From the NCBI RefSeq assembly GCF_018860585.1, contig NZ_JAHKPR010000044.1:1-33828 (forward strand): a stretch of 33,828 bases of DNA. The letters run 5' to 3'. Shown here in pieces: positions 24,075-32,797 of this stretch. The position numbers were made by a program, and so were the translations under genes. The notes beneath the pieces were generated by a model. That model was not told the origin of the DNA. It searched no databases and was given only the letters and a program-made list of their open reading frames with translations. Source of the stretch: Colwellia sp. E2M01 (GTDB lineage: Bacteria; Pseudomonadota; Gammaproteobacteria; Enterobacterales; Alteromonadaceae). Every line of letters begins with the position of its first letter. Position 1 is the stretch's first letter.

Positions 24075-24734
24075 CTATTTTTTGATAAAAACTTCGTTCA
24101 TTTGTAATTGAATCTGTTCATACCAACCTTCAGTAATGGTAACTGGCGGTAAGGCTTCAATTTCGATAGTGCCAGATTTAGCTGTTTTAGCTGACTCGTT
24201 ATAAATGTCTAAAATATTTTTAATGACAACAGGTTGGGCTTTAAGCTTTAATTTCTCAACTAATAGCTTTGCACCCGCTTCAAACGGTTCTATTTTTCCT
24301 GACTGCGAACGAGTACCTTCAGGGAATATAACGACTTTTTTGCCTTTACATGCTTTCACGTCTTTTAATAATTTGATAATGGCACGGCTGTCTTTTTGAT
24401 CAACGGTAATGTGTCCAACTACGTCAACTATACGAGATACAGGCCATACGTCCATAATCCCTGTTCTACCAATAAAGCGAATATCATTACCTACCACTTG
24501 CTCTAATGAGAAGATATCAAACATGCTTTGATGATTAATAATTAATATATCGGTATCAGCATCAATAGTGCCAATAAGCTTAACCTTTGCACCAACACTA
24601 TTTACAATCATTTGCGTGAAGAAACGACGATACTTATTGAAGGTTGTGCCATGAGATTTACATAGGTATAAAGCAACAGACTGAGCTGCTATAGCCACAT
24701 ACATCTTGTATTTTTTGAAATAAAATTGAATCAT
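24075..24734 (-). CDS. 1-acyl-sn-glycerol-3-phosphate acyltransferase (PlsC family)
   Basis: The enzyme adds the second acyl chain to lysophosphatidic acid at the inner membrane to give phosphatidic acid. Using the ATG at 24734 (219 aa), the catalytic block I is NHQSMFD with the H-x4-D pair His68 and Asp73; block III is FPEGTRS at 137-143. A weakly hydrophobic N-terminal helix (about 10-25) could anchor it. The frame continues upstream to a GTG at 24782 that would overlap rraB and has no ribosome-binding site, so I prefer the ATG 22 bp after the rraB stop. The genome may encode other PlsC paralogues, so the physiological acyl acceptor is not certain. Confidence 0.9.
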   Translation of the reverse strand: MIQFYFKKYKMYVAIAAQSVALYLCKSHGTTFNKYRRFFTQMIVNSVGAKVKLIGTIDADTDILIINHQSMFDIFSLEQVVGNDIRFIGRTGIMDVWPVSRIVDVVGHITVDQKDSRAIIKLLKDVKACKGKKVVIFPEGTRSQSGKIEPFEAGAKLLVEKLKLKAQPVVIKNILDIYNESAKTAKSGTIEIEALPPVTITEGWYEQIQLQMNEVFIKK

Positions 24735-24756
24735 GAATTCTAAGTCGAAGCATTGA

Positions 24757-25080
24757 TTAAGCTTCAATCCCCCAGCCGTCACTATAACCAGAAAACTTGG
24801 TCACAATTTTATCAAAAGCTTCTTCTTGCTCAATAATAGCCGCATGTGATGGTGTCATTACTATGGTGCAGTCGAGATCCCAGACATTCGGTGTTTCATC
24901 CGGGTGTAAGTTACTTTTTACTGCGGGTAAATGCTCTTGTAAATAATCAAGCATGGCTTGGGCTTGGCTTTCTTTTTCAAATAGATGAAAAAAAACCACC
25001 TCATGTGATTGGCTTAAGTCTATACCTGCTTGGTGCATTTCGGCTAATACTTGGCCTGTTTCGTCATCGGGGTAGTTCAT
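24757..25080 (-). CDS. rraB: Ribonuclease E inhibitor RraB family protein
   Basis: RraB binds RNase E and modulates mRNA turnover in the cytoplasm. The 107-aa protein begins MNYPDDETGQVLAEMHQAGI and ends FSGYSDGWGIEA, the DGWG ending being diagnostic for the family. It is shorter than E. coli RraB (138 aa), lacking the acidic C-terminal tail, and resembles the compact form found in many other proteobacteria. No good ribosome-binding site is seen before the ATG. It shares orientation with plsC, 22 bp downstream. The regulatory partner would be RNase E, not in this window. Confidence 0.85.
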   Translation of the reverse strand: MNYPDDETGQVLAEMHQAGIDLSQSHEVVFFHLFEKESQAQAMLDYLQEHLPAVKSNLHPDETPNVWDLDCTIVMTPSHAAIIEQEEAFDKIVTKFSGYSDGWGIEA

Positions 25081-25230
25081 ATATAAATAATAGTCTTATG
25101 GTATTTGAATGGGGCATTATAAAACGCTAATAGCGGATTGAATAGGTATTAGTGCAAAATAATTATGTTAGAAAATATTTATTTAATCCAGCGTTTATCG
25201 TTATACAAATAGTTCTTTATTTACAGACTT

Positions 25231-25818
25231 TTAATCGTTAATTTTTGAATTTGGATATTGCATTAACATAGTGTTGACGGCATTTATTATCTTGTTATTT
25301 TGTTTATTACTATTATCTTTGATACTGTAATTCATAGGATAAATACTGCGCCATACCGAGCGATTATTTTTAGGATCGACTAAATCAATAATTAAACCAT
25401 CAGGATATACTTTCCATTCTTCGTCCTGAGTCACCCAAGTATTCGCTATTAAACAATATGAACAAAAAAGCACAGCCTTATTGTAGGCTTGGTAATCTTT
25501 ATATTTTTTACTCACCAAATGGTAAGTAATAATAATATCTGCTTGTTCAAGGTTTATGTATTGTAAATTTTGTTTGCTTAGGTTTTTTTCTATCGCTAGT
25601 TCAACACGGCTTCGTTGAGCATAATCAATACTTTGACTGTTAAAAAACTCAGAGTCATTATTATAAAAACCGTAATTTTTTACTTGTGAAAAATCAAAAC
25701 GGCTATCATAAACCGTACGCGCTTGGTTTGAACTACAAGCGGAAAGTTTGAATACCACTAAACAAATAATTAAAATTTTAGTTGGCGGATTAAGATAAAT
25801 AAAGATAAGTTTAAGCAC
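25231..25818 (-). CDS. DUF4136-like lipoprotein
   Basis: The 195-aa product starts at a GTG, since no ATG occurs in the signal region. It has a lipoprotein signal peptide with lipobox LSAC (lipidated Cys28). Ser29-Ser30 follow, which favours outer-membrane sorting. The mature part resembles DUF4136: VYDSRFDFSQVKNYGFY, then RVELAIEKNLSKQNLQY and ADIIITYHLV, ending with LIIDLVDPKNNRSVWRSIYP. Function unknown. The gene is single, divergent from the TraB gene with a 228-bp gap, and no ribosome-binding site is evident before the GTG. The exact start is uncertain. Confidence 0.8.
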   Translation of the reverse strand: MLKLIFIYLNPPTKILIICLVVFKLSACSSNQARTVYDSRFDFSQVKNYGFYNNDSEFFNSQSIDYAQRSRVELAIEKNLSKQNLQYINLEQADIIITYHLVSKKYKDYQAYNKAVLFCSYCLIANTWVTQDEEWKVYPDGLIIDLVDPKNNRSVWRSIYPMNYSIKDNSNKQNNKIINAVNTMLMQYPNSKIND

Positions 25819-26046
25819 GCGTTAAGTTAGCTGAAAATATAGCCTATCAAGTTGCCCCTTTGTTTAACAGTAAAAAAATACTAGTTAATAGGTTTTTAAT
25901 AGAGCGTTAAACAGTTCAGCCAAAGTATTATTGAGAGAATTCATTTAGACGAAAAAATAGCATTTACAATATAATTAAAGCTAGGTAACCACTAACAAGT
26001 ATTTGTTGAATAATTATCGACACTACGAGAAAAGAGAAGAACATTT

Positions 26047-26925
26047 ATGTCAAACCGTGTAATTAATAAAACCTTGATCGTTACAGGTCTCATCATTGCT
26101 AGTTTATTAGCGACAAATGTATGGGCAAAATCATCTGTATGGAAAGTGAGTAAAGATGGTGAGTATATTTATATTGGTGGTACTGTTCATATTTTACCAC
26201 CTTCAGAGTTTCCGTTACCTAAAGAGTTCGAGCAAGCGTACAAAGATAGCGATAGCATTGTACTAGAAGCTCAGTTACCTGATAGCAATGATTTAGGCGC
26301 ACAAATAAAAATGATGCAACAAATGAGTTATAGCAATGGTAAAAATATTAGCAATTTTATAAGTAAAAATACTTACCAACAACTTAAACAATATGTGGCT
26401 AGTTTAGGTACAGATTTAGCGATGTTACAACAATTTAAGCCGGGCTTTTTGGTCACTATGTTGACGGTGTTAGAGGTACAGCGAGCTGGCTTAGCTGGTG
26501 AAGGGGTTGATGTTTTTTACAGCAAAAAAGCGATGCAAGACAATAAAGCTATCGCCTATTTTGAAACGGCTGAGTTTCAAATGAATATGATTGCTAATAT
26601 GGGCATAGGCCATGAAAACAAATTTATTGAATCAAACCTTAAACAAATGAAGAATTTTAAAGGTATGTTTACTGGATTGCTGAGTGCGTGGCGTAGCGGT
26701 AATAGCCAACAATTAAATAACTTAGCGATTAAGCCAATGCAAGAAGATCCTAAAACGTTAAAGACAATGTTGCTAGACCGTAATAAAAATTGGGTAAAAG
26801 ACATTAATACTATGTTTGTCAATAAAGAGCGTGAGTTTGTGTTAGTTGGTGTGGCGCACTTGGTGGGTAACGATAGTGTATTATCTTTACTTAAAGGCCA
26901 AGGTTATCGTGTAGTACAAATCTAA
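26047..26925 (+). CDS. TraB/GumN family protein
   Basis: A secreted or periplasmic 292-aa protein with a signal peptide (1-27, ending VWA). The family has a Tiki-like fold with putative metalloprotease residues. The N-terminal motif is IGGTVHIL (43-50, His48), a Glu-containing strand VLEAQL follows, and the C-terminal VGVAHLVG contains His271. Length fits the family. GAGAAG precedes the ATG. It is monocistronic, ending at the terminator at 27042-27085. Substrate unknown; the call at family level is firm. Confidence 0.88.
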   Translation: MSNRVINKTLIVTGLIIASLLATNVWAKSSVWKVSKDGEYIYIGGTVHILPPSEFPLPKEFEQAYKDSDSIVLEAQLPDSNDLGAQIKMMQQMSYSNGKNISNFISKNTYQQLKQYVASLGTDLAMLQQFKPGFLVTMLTVLEVQRAGLAGEGVDVFYSKKAMQDNKAIAYFETAEFQMNMIANMGIGHENKFIESNLKQMKNFKGMFTGLLSAWRSGNSQQLNNLAIKPMQEDPKTLKTMLLDRNKNWVKDINTMFVNKEREFVLVGVAHLVGNDSVLSLLKGQGYRVVQI

Positions 26926-27041
26926 TGAACATAGTGAGTTTAATAGTCAGGATAATGTAGTAGCTCATTATTCACTAACCATCCTATTGTTCATCATCTG
27001 TAGTGTTATAACTTGCACTTAATATTTACACTCTAATACAT

Positions 27042-27085
27042 AAAAAAGCCTGTGATTTCATTTAAATGAAAAAACAGGCTTTTTG
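27042..27085 (+). terminator. Intrinsic terminator of the TraB/GumN gene
   Basis: AAAAAGCCTGT (27043-27053) pairs with ACAGGCTTTTT (27074-27084). The loop itself contains the palindrome TTCATTTAAATGAA. About 120 bp separate it from the stop codon. A second inverted repeat, GTTTTCTGG/CCAGAAAAC (27085-27116), follows directly. Confidence 0.85.
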
Positions 27086-27183
27086 TTTTCTGGCCTGGGA
27101 GAGGAAACCAGAAAACTCTTGATTATTAGTATAGCTTAAATATCATTATTTGCGCTCTATTGACTGAATAGCGTGGCTGAATA

Positions 27184-27233
27184 AATAAGGTTTTATCTAA
27201 GAGGAATAAGGTTTTATCTAAGGGGAATAAGGT
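27184..27233. repeat. 21-bp tandem repeat, 2.4 copies
   Basis: The unit AATAAGGTTTTATCTAAGRGG starts at 27184, 27205 and, cut short, 27226. Spacing is exactly 21 bp, two helical turns. It is in the noncoding stretch 26926-27306 between the convergent TraB and glutaminase genes; the rest of that stretch holds only the hairpins listed. Confidence 0.8.
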
Positions 27234-27241
27234 GAAGCAAT

Positions 27242-27290
27242 AAAAAAGCTGACAATAGCATCGATAAGTTGATGTTACTGCCAGCTTTTT
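27242..27290 (-). terminator. Terminator of the porin-glutaminase operon
   Basis: AAAAAAGCTG pairs with CAGCTTTTT across a 49-bp structure whose interior (ACAATAGCATCGA with TTGATGTTACTGC) pairs further with a few mismatches. On the minus strand the stem runs into six T. It is 16 bp past the glutaminase stop. Confidence 0.88.
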
Positions 27291-27306
27291 ATATTAATGT
27301 TTACAA

Positions 27307-28323
27307 TTAAAAAACATTGGCATCTAGTTGTTCAGCAATATAATCAATTGCTTGTTGTGCACGAATACTGTTACCCGCAGCATCAAGTCTTGGTGAGAAT
27401 ACCGCTACTGAAAACTGACCAGGAGATACAGCAATAATACCGCCCCCTACACCACTTTTAGCCGGTAAACCTACCTGATAAGCCCACTGACCACTATTTT
27501 CATATAAACCAGCTGTTGTCATTACCGCCAATACGCGCGCTACATTGTCACTACTCATTAGACGTTTACCTGTTAATGGATGGACGCCATTATTAGCAAA
27601 CACAGAAGCCATAATGGCTAAATCTTTAGCGGTTACTGCAACAGAGCATTGGCGAGTGTAAATGTCTAGGTTTAGGTCCACATCACCGTAAAACCTATCG
27701 TAAGACACTAATAATTCAGCAATAGCACGGTTATGACTATTTGTGTCAGATTCAGATTTATAAACATCTTGTAAAACACTTAACTGGCGATTAGCAAATT
27801 TATCATACCAAGCAGCAAGTGTTGACCATTTAGCTTTATCGTTACTACCATCAAGTAAACTTACCGTTGCCATTGCACCAGCGTTAACTAGTGGATTAAC
27901 GCTACGTGCAGGGTTTTGTTCAATGGCGGTAACTGAATTAAATGCTAAACCTGTGGCATTAACACCCACTTTATCAAGAATGGTTTGAGCGCCTTTTTCT
28001 TCCATCGCTAAAGCTAAGGTGAATACTTTAGAAATAGACTGAATTGAGAAAGATTGATCAACATCACCTTTGGTATAAATTTTACCGTCTGGTGTTACTA
28101 AAGCTAAACCAAAGTAAGCTGAATCCACTTTAGCTAAGGCTGGGATATAATCGGCATTTTTACCAGGGTTTTGTTGGCTAAACTTATTGTAAGCCTCATC
28201 TATAACTGTTTGTATTTGTATTTTTTGCGGTGCTTTTGCATGCAGTGGGCTAACAAATACTAATACCAAAATTTGTAGGCTAATAAGTGCGTATTTACTT
28301 ACTGTGTAGTGAGTTAATTTCAT
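27307..28323 (-). CDS. glsA: Glutaminase with signal peptide
   Basis: Hydrolyses L-glutamine to glutamate and ammonia. The serine-dependent beta-lactamase-like family is clear: S-x-x-K in SIQSISKVF (Ser96, Lys99), NPLVNAGAMA (143-152), SHNRAIAELLVSY (196-208) and the GVGGGI loop near 291-296. The 338-aa protein is about 30 residues longer at the N-terminus than cytoplasmic GlsA/GlsB. This extension (MKLTHYTVSKYALISLQILVLV..., ending LHAKA) is a typical Sec signal peptide, so the enzyme should be periplasmic. AAGGAA precedes the ATG. Its start is 15 bp after the DcaP-like porin stop, so the two are co-transcribed. Confidence 0.94.
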   Translation of the reverse strand: MKLTHYTVSKYALISLQILVLVFVSPLHAKAPQKIQIQTVIDEAYNKFSQQNPGKNADYIPALAKVDSAYFGLALVTPDGKIYTKGDVDQSFSIQSISKVFTLALAMEEKGAQTILDKVGVNATGLAFNSVTAIEQNPARSVNPLVNAGAMATVSLLDGSNDKAKWSTLAAWYDKFANRQLSVLQDVYKSESDTNSHNRAIAELLVSYDRFYGDVDLNLDIYTRQCSVAVTAKDLAIMASVFANNGVHPLTGKRLMSSDNVARVLAVMTTAGLYENSGQWAYQVGLPAKSGVGGGIIAVSPGQFSVAVFSPRLDAAGNSIRAQQAIDYIAEQLDANVF

Positions 28324-28338
28324 TATATAAATTCCTTA

Positions 28339-29724
28339 TTAATATTTAAAACCGACAGAGGCTTGAATTCTAAAGTTATCTGACTCGGTGCCTGATTTAC
28401 TTTGAATGTCGCCATATTGTAATTCGACACCTGTTTTTATTTGCTCATCTGGAGACCAAAGTAGGTTAACCGTTGAATAAGCACTATCTTTAATTGAATT
28501 GTCGTTTTGGGTGTTTAGGTTATCAACAGTTAAGTAGCTGTAACCAATAGCACTACTAAATTTGTCATTCCATTGCTTGTTGTAATAAGCAAAACCACCA
28601 GCCACAGGAATGGCTTTTAAATTACCATTATCATTTAAACCGGCATCAACACCTCCTGCTACATCACTGTAGTAATTACAGCAAGTATCATTTACATAAC
28701 GGCCAATACCTTCACCATAAATAAATTGGTATTGAATTGAATCATCAGAAGGTAAATTAATCAAACCAGAAATATTCATACCCCAACCTAAGGTAGTGTC
28801 TTTGCTGGTACTTGTTTTATAACCAAGTTTTCTTAGTATCATTACCGATTTAATGTAGCCAAAATCATCACTGTGTAAATAGGCTGCGGTAAAGTCAGGT
28901 AGCTCATTTGTATTGTCATTATTACTGTTATAGTCTGTAGAATTAGCAACTGCGGGTGTTGCAAAATCACTAGATGACTTTTCTATAGTAAATATCACTC
29001 GGCCATGTTTACTTACCGCGGTGTTATAACGTACTTGCGGTTGGCGAACAAAAATCATGGAGTTAGGCCCCCAATACTCTAAGGTATTTGGAAATGAATT
29101 AATGTCCATAAAGCCACTAAAAGTTTGACCAGCACCAAAGTCTCCAATTTCACCCCATAAATGTGTCAAATGAAAACCAGCATCACCAGAAGAGTCAAAC
29201 ATATCAAATTCAAAACGTGTGGTCATTACGCCGTAATCGGTTGGTGTAAAACTTTTGAAAGAAAGTTTAGATTGCCCGACTGTTAATAGAGTATCGTCTT
29301 TTGTTGTATTATCTTCATGAGCAATAGATGAGGGTTGAAAACCTGCGCGGTTGGTCATTTCTCCACTATTATAGATAGCATCTAACCAAACTTGACCGCC
29401 AATTTGTAGAACTGTATCACTATTACTTAGTTTGATACTTTTATCGGGGGCAGCAAACTCGTAACTTGCTCGTTGCTCTGTTTTAGGTATATCTACCAAT
29501 ATAACTTCATTTTCAATAAATGTTTGCTGAGTATGTTCTGAGCCTTGCTTTTGAACTTGTTTTTCTAATTCTTGTAAGCGTTTTTCTAAACTTTGAATAC
29601 GTTGCTGATCAGTTTCTTGGCTATAAGCATTAACTGAACAAAACACACTTAACGCGACTAAAGTTAGCGATAGCGGTTTTGCCACATTTAAGTTTTTTAT
29701 AGTATTTAGGGCGTGGTTAGTCAT
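28339..29724 (-). CDS. DcaP-like trimeric outer-membrane porin
   Basis: The 461-aa product has a signal peptide (about 1-35, ending NAYS) and a periplasmic coiled-coil segment QQRIQSLEKRLQELEKQVQ at about 40-58. The beta-barrel begins IKLSNSDTVLQIGGQVWLDA and ends VGFKY. This layout, with an N-terminal coiled coil and that first strand, is that of DcaP-type porins, which pass dicarboxylates and other small anions. An ATG four codons upstream (29736) overlaps the TGAGG ribosome-binding site of the ATG at 29724, so the latter is the start. It is first in an operon with the secreted glutaminase, suggesting a nutrient-scavenging role for amides or amino acids. Confidence 0.85.
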   Translation of the reverse strand: MTNHALNTIKNLNVAKPLSLTLVALSVFCSVNAYSQETDQQRIQSLEKRLQELEKQVQKQGSEHTQQTFIENEVILVDIPKTEQRASYEFAAPDKSIKLSNSDTVLQIGGQVWLDAIYNSGEMTNRAGFQPSSIAHEDNTTKDDTLLTVGQSKLSFKSFTPTDYGVMTTRFEFDMFDSSGDAGFHLTHLWGEIGDFGAGQTFSGFMDINSFPNTLEYWGPNSMIFVRQPQVRYNTAVSKHGRVIFTIEKSSSDFATPAVANSTDYNSNNDNTNELPDFTAAYLHSDDFGYIKSVMILRKLGYKTSTSKDTTLGWGMNISGLINLPSDDSIQYQFIYGEGIGRYVNDTCCNYYSDVAGGVDAGLNDNGNLKAIPVAGGFAYYNKQWNDKFSSAIGYSYLTVDNLNTQNDNSIKDSAYSTVNLLWSPDEQIKTGVELQYGDIQSKSGTESDNFRIQASVGFKY

Positions 29725-30073
29725 GTACAACCTCATTTAGTTGAAAGTTATTTGATTGACGGTTTTTAGCGCACTTGTTGTTAATTTTGTGTGGTGAACA
29801 TTGTTTGAAAAATGTTGAGTGCTAGATAATAAGCGCAGTTGAAATGGTATAAACAGAGTGATTTGCTTAGTTGCTATTAACGAAGTAATAATGAGATGAA
29901 ATGAACGTTTTATGTTAGAGAATAAAAGCGTAAAGGTAATCATTTTTAGCGCAGTCCGTGAGCAAATTACTGTCTCTTAGGTTAGCGCAATTCTTAGATA
30001 ACACAAGTAGTTATTGCAGTCGTTTTACAAATAATTAACGTTATAATAAAAACTATTTGGTTGTCTTGCTTAG
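29725..30073. other. Noncoding leader region of the porin operon with TTAGCGCA repeats
   Basis: No convincing gene is found: a 68-codon minus-strand frame at 29737-29943 has biased, low-complexity composition and no ribosome-binding site. TTAGCGCA occurs three times (29766-29773, 29946-29953, 29982-29989); the first two are within an 11-base identity, TTTTTAGCGCA, spaced 180 bp. These might be binding sites for a regulator of the porin-glutaminase operon, but I cannot name one. Confidence 0.45.
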
Positions 30074-30577
30074 TTATTTGTATTTATGCAGTATATTTTT
30101 AGGAATATGACAGTAATCATTAGGGAAGCGAGAGAGTCGCTCTTGATGTTCGTCATCACTTTTTACGTAATTGTTAAGCGCTAAAATCTCAACAACAACT
30201 TGTTCAGCATCATCTCGCTTATTAATATATTCTCGAGCTATTTGCAGATGCTTTATTTGCTTACTGTATATGCCAGTACGATATTTTTTACCGATATCTT
30301 GGCCTTGCTTATTCACACTATAAGGGTCAATTATTTCAAAAAAATAGTCTATCAATTGGGTAAGTGTCACCGCTTTAGGAGAAAAGCTAACTTGCACGCA
30401 TTCAGCATAGCCATCATAACTGCTTTGTGTTGTATTACTTTCACCATTTGCTCTACCTGCTTCAGTATCCTTAACACCGGGCAAATGCTTTAAAAACTCT
30501 TGTACTCCCCAAAGACAGCCTCCAGCAAAGTAAATAACTTCATTTTCGTCGTTAGGCTTGTTTGGTATTTGGGTCAT
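30074..30577 (-). CDS. msrA: Peptide-methionine (S)-S-oxide reductase MsrA, variant
   Basis: MsrA repairs methionine-S-sulfoxide in oxidised proteins with thioredoxin as reductant. The 167-aa protein has the catalytic motif GGCLWGVQEF with Cys21; most family members have GCFWG, so Phe is replaced by Leu. Other family blocks are PGVKDTEAGRANG, SYDGYAECVQVSF, FFEIIDPYSVNKQGQDIGKKYRTGIY and NYCHIPK-like FPNDYCHIPKN near the C-terminus. A second cysteine (Cys156) could resolve the disulfide. There is no signal peptide, so it is cytoplasmic. No fused MsrB. It is a single gene divergent from the TonB receptor gene. Confidence 0.87.
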   Translation of the reverse strand: MTQIPNKPNDENEVIYFAGGCLWGVQEFLKHLPGVKDTEAGRANGESNTTQSSYDGYAECVQVSFSPKAVTLTQLIDYFFEIIDPYSVNKQGQDIGKKYRTGIYSKQIKHLQIAREYINKRDDAEQVVVEILALNNYVKSDDEHQERLSRFPNDYCHIPKNILHKYK

Positions 30578-30718
30578 ATCGAGTCGCTATTAAATTGAGT
30601 AGTTAAAAAAACTATATTAAGTTTTGTTTTTTATATTCCACATTGTGCTTTAAATGTTCGTTTGTAAACCTTTGAGCTTGAGGCTTTGGGTTTAATGAGA
30701 AGTGTGCTTCTCTCTAAG

Positions 30719-30771
30719 GTAAAATATCGCCAATTTTACGCTGCTGGAAGCAAACCTTTTACGCAGCAGCG
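30719..30771. promoter_or_regulatory. Two inverted repeats upstream of the TonB receptor gene
   Basis: GTAAAAT-ATCGCCA-ATTTTAC (30719-30739) is a perfect 7-bp inverted repeat with operator-like geometry. CGCTGCTG (30739-30746) and CAGCAGCG (30764-30771) form a second one. A 15-bp tandem repeat (ATTAATTTTTGATAG, ATTAATTTTTCATAG at 30783-30812) follows. I see no riboswitch signature; the first inverted repeat could be a repressor site. Confidence 0.4.
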
Positions 30772-30841
30772 ATAACACCAAAATTAATTTTTGATAGATT
30801 AATTTTTCATAGATTAAATATTGTAAGTAGAGAATATTAAC

Positions 30842-32767
30842 ATGAACCGAGCTATAAACATTATCCTGCCCATTTTGATATTAAGCATATCACCTTTAGC
30901 GTCTGCTTTTTATAATGAAGACAAGCAATCTGACAAAGCTAATATTAATAAAGCTAATACTGAAAAAACGAATGTTGAAGAACAACAAGTAGCGAAAAAA
31001 AGTATTGAGAGTATTGTCGTTGAAGCATCCGCTACGGCAAATACAAAAGCAGTTGGTACTTTTAGCTCGCCTGTATCAAACCTTGAATACGATCCACGCA
31101 TAGATCTACAGTCTCGAAATATGGCGGAAGCACAAGCCGATGTTACCATTCGTGGTGGTATTTTTGAAAATACAGGCTTTAGAATCGGTAGTGCTACATT
31201 ATTTGATCCGCAAACAGGGCATTATTCGGCTGAAATCCCAATTGCTCAAGAAATGCTAGGTAACGCTAATGTTTATACTGGTGTCGATAATGGTTTAATG
31301 GGTGTTAATAGCTCGGTAGGTACGGTTTCAAGAAGTTGGAAAGCAATAAAAACGTCAGGCAGTGTTGCATTAGGCGCTGGTAATAATAACTTTAATCTAC
31401 AACGTGTACACAGTGCAATTAGTATGGATTTAGGTGAATCGAGTGAGTGGGATATTGGCTTTGAAGGCGAATTTTCTCGTTCTGAAAGTGATGGCACTAT
31501 AGAAAATGGCGACCATGACTTTCAACGTGCTTCTGGTCGTATTCAGTTAGCGAGTTCTACATCACAAACAGATTTGTTTTTTGGCTCACAAAAGAAGTTC
31601 TTTGGTTGGCCAAATATGTACACGCCATTTAATGTTAATGAAACAGAAGACATTAAAACCGAATTACTTATCCTTAATCATAAACAGTCTTATGCACAAA
31701 ATAGCACTTTTGAAGTATCTGCTTATTACCGTAAAAATCACGACCATTACATCTATTCACGTGAAAATCCTCAGGCTTTTGAGTCTTTTCATGAAACCAA
31801 AGTAAAATCAATCGCCTTATCAGGTCGTCATGCGCAAACATCTGCATTCGCATTAAATTACTCGGCGCAGTTTATCGCCGATAATATTAAATCGACCTCA
31901 CTTGAAAATAATTTTACCTCACGTAATTATTATAAAGTTAGCGTTTTGCCTGAGTACCAATTAAACCTGCAAAATGATGATCAAGTAGTTTTTCGTTTAG
32001 GTGCAACGTTTGATGACACTAACCGAGATGACTCGCAAACCTCATTAATTGGTGATGTGTCATGGAATATATTAAATGCTGATGATACCTCTCAAACTCT
32101 GTATTTATCTTATGCTGAAGCTACACAAGTTGCTGGATATACAGCGATAGGTGGCAGTGATTCAGGTGGCTTATTTAGAAGTAATTATGATTTAGGCAGA
32201 GAAACAACTAAGAACCTTGAATTAGGTTTGGCATTAGACCGAGAAAGCTGGCGTTTAAATTCAGCAATTTTTTATCGACAAGATGATGAGTTAACAGACT
32301 GGACTTATAGTTTTGACTCAACCTCTGCGCGCACAGCTAACCCAGTTGATATTGACACTTTTGGACTAGAGCTGACAGCCGTAAAACATTTTGATAATGC
32401 TGAAATTATCACTGGCTATACCTACTTAAAAAAATCAGAAGATTATGGTGATGCTGATATTGATGCGAGCTTTTATGCGCTAAACTTTCCTGATCATCGC
32501 GTTACTCTAGGATTTATCTGGCGTCCGATTGATATTTTAGAATTCCGTATTGATAACGAATGGCGTAAACAACAAGAAAACGCATTACGTAATGGTGATG
32601 ATGAGGCTTTATTTACCCACTTAACAATAAATATTTTACCGTCGCAAATAGCAGGATTAAATATTAGTTTTGCAGCTGACAATATTTGGGATGAATCGTT
32701 TGAAGAAGTACCTGGTACCCCAGGGCGAGGCGAACAATACACACTAAGCGCTACTTATAGCTGGTAA
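30842..32767 (+). CDS. TonB-dependent outer-membrane receptor
   Basis: An energised outer-membrane importer of 641 aa. It has a signal peptide (1-22, ending ASA) and an unusual Lys/Asn/Glu-rich linker at about 24-53. A TonB-box-like ESIVVEA at 56-62 follows, then a plug domain (about 75-185) with the conserved VTIRGGIFENTGFRIG. The C-terminal barrel ends in an aromatic residue (YTLSATYSW). The plug motif TLFDPQTGHYSAEIPIAQEM is distinctive, but I cannot assign a substrate from it. No iron box, cobalamin or thiamin riboswitch is seen in the leader. The EamA permease gene follows after 102 bp on the same strand and may carry the same compound across the inner membrane. Confidence 0.88.
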   Translation: MNRAINIILPILILSISPLASAFYNEDKQSDKANINKANTEKTNVEEQQVAKKSIESIVVEASATANTKAVGTFSSPVSNLEYDPRIDLQSRNMAEAQADVTIRGGIFENTGFRIGSATLFDPQTGHYSAEIPIAQEMLGNANVYTGVDNGLMGVNSSVGTVSRSWKAIKTSGSVALGAGNNNFNLQRVHSAISMDLGESSEWDIGFEGEFSRSESDGTIENGDHDFQRASGRIQLASSTSQTDLFFGSQKKFFGWPNMYTPFNVNETEDIKTELLILNHKQSYAQNSTFEVSAYYRKNHDHYIYSRENPQAFESFHETKVKSIALSGRHAQTSAFALNYSAQFIADNIKSTSLENNFTSRNYYKVSVLPEYQLNLQNDDQVVFRLGATFDDTNRDDSQTSLIGDVSWNILNADDTSQTLYLSYAEATQVAGYTAIGGSDSGGLFRSNYDLGRETTKNLELGLALDRESWRLNSAIFYRQDDELTDWTYSFDSTSARTANPVDIDTFGLELTAVKHFDNAEIITGYTYLKKSEDYGDADIDASFYALNFPDHRVTLGFIWRPIDILEFRIDNEWRKQQENALRNGDDEALFTHLTINILPSQIAGLNISFAADNIWDESFEEVPGTPGRGEQYTLSATYSW

Positions 32768-32797
32768 GTTCACTTGTAATTGAGTTACTCAACTATA

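Noticed and set aside
24846-25130. 94-codon plus-strand frame over rraB
   Set aside because: Antisense to a recognisable RraB protein and without a ribosome-binding site.
29737-29943. 68-codon minus-strand reading frame upstream of the porin gene
   Set aside because: No ribosome-binding site, low-complexity composition and no recognisable motif; it occupies the porin leader.
30578-30841. Possible riboswitch before the TonB receptor
   Set aside because: No cobalamin, thiamin or flavin box sequences are present; only short inverted and tandem repeats.
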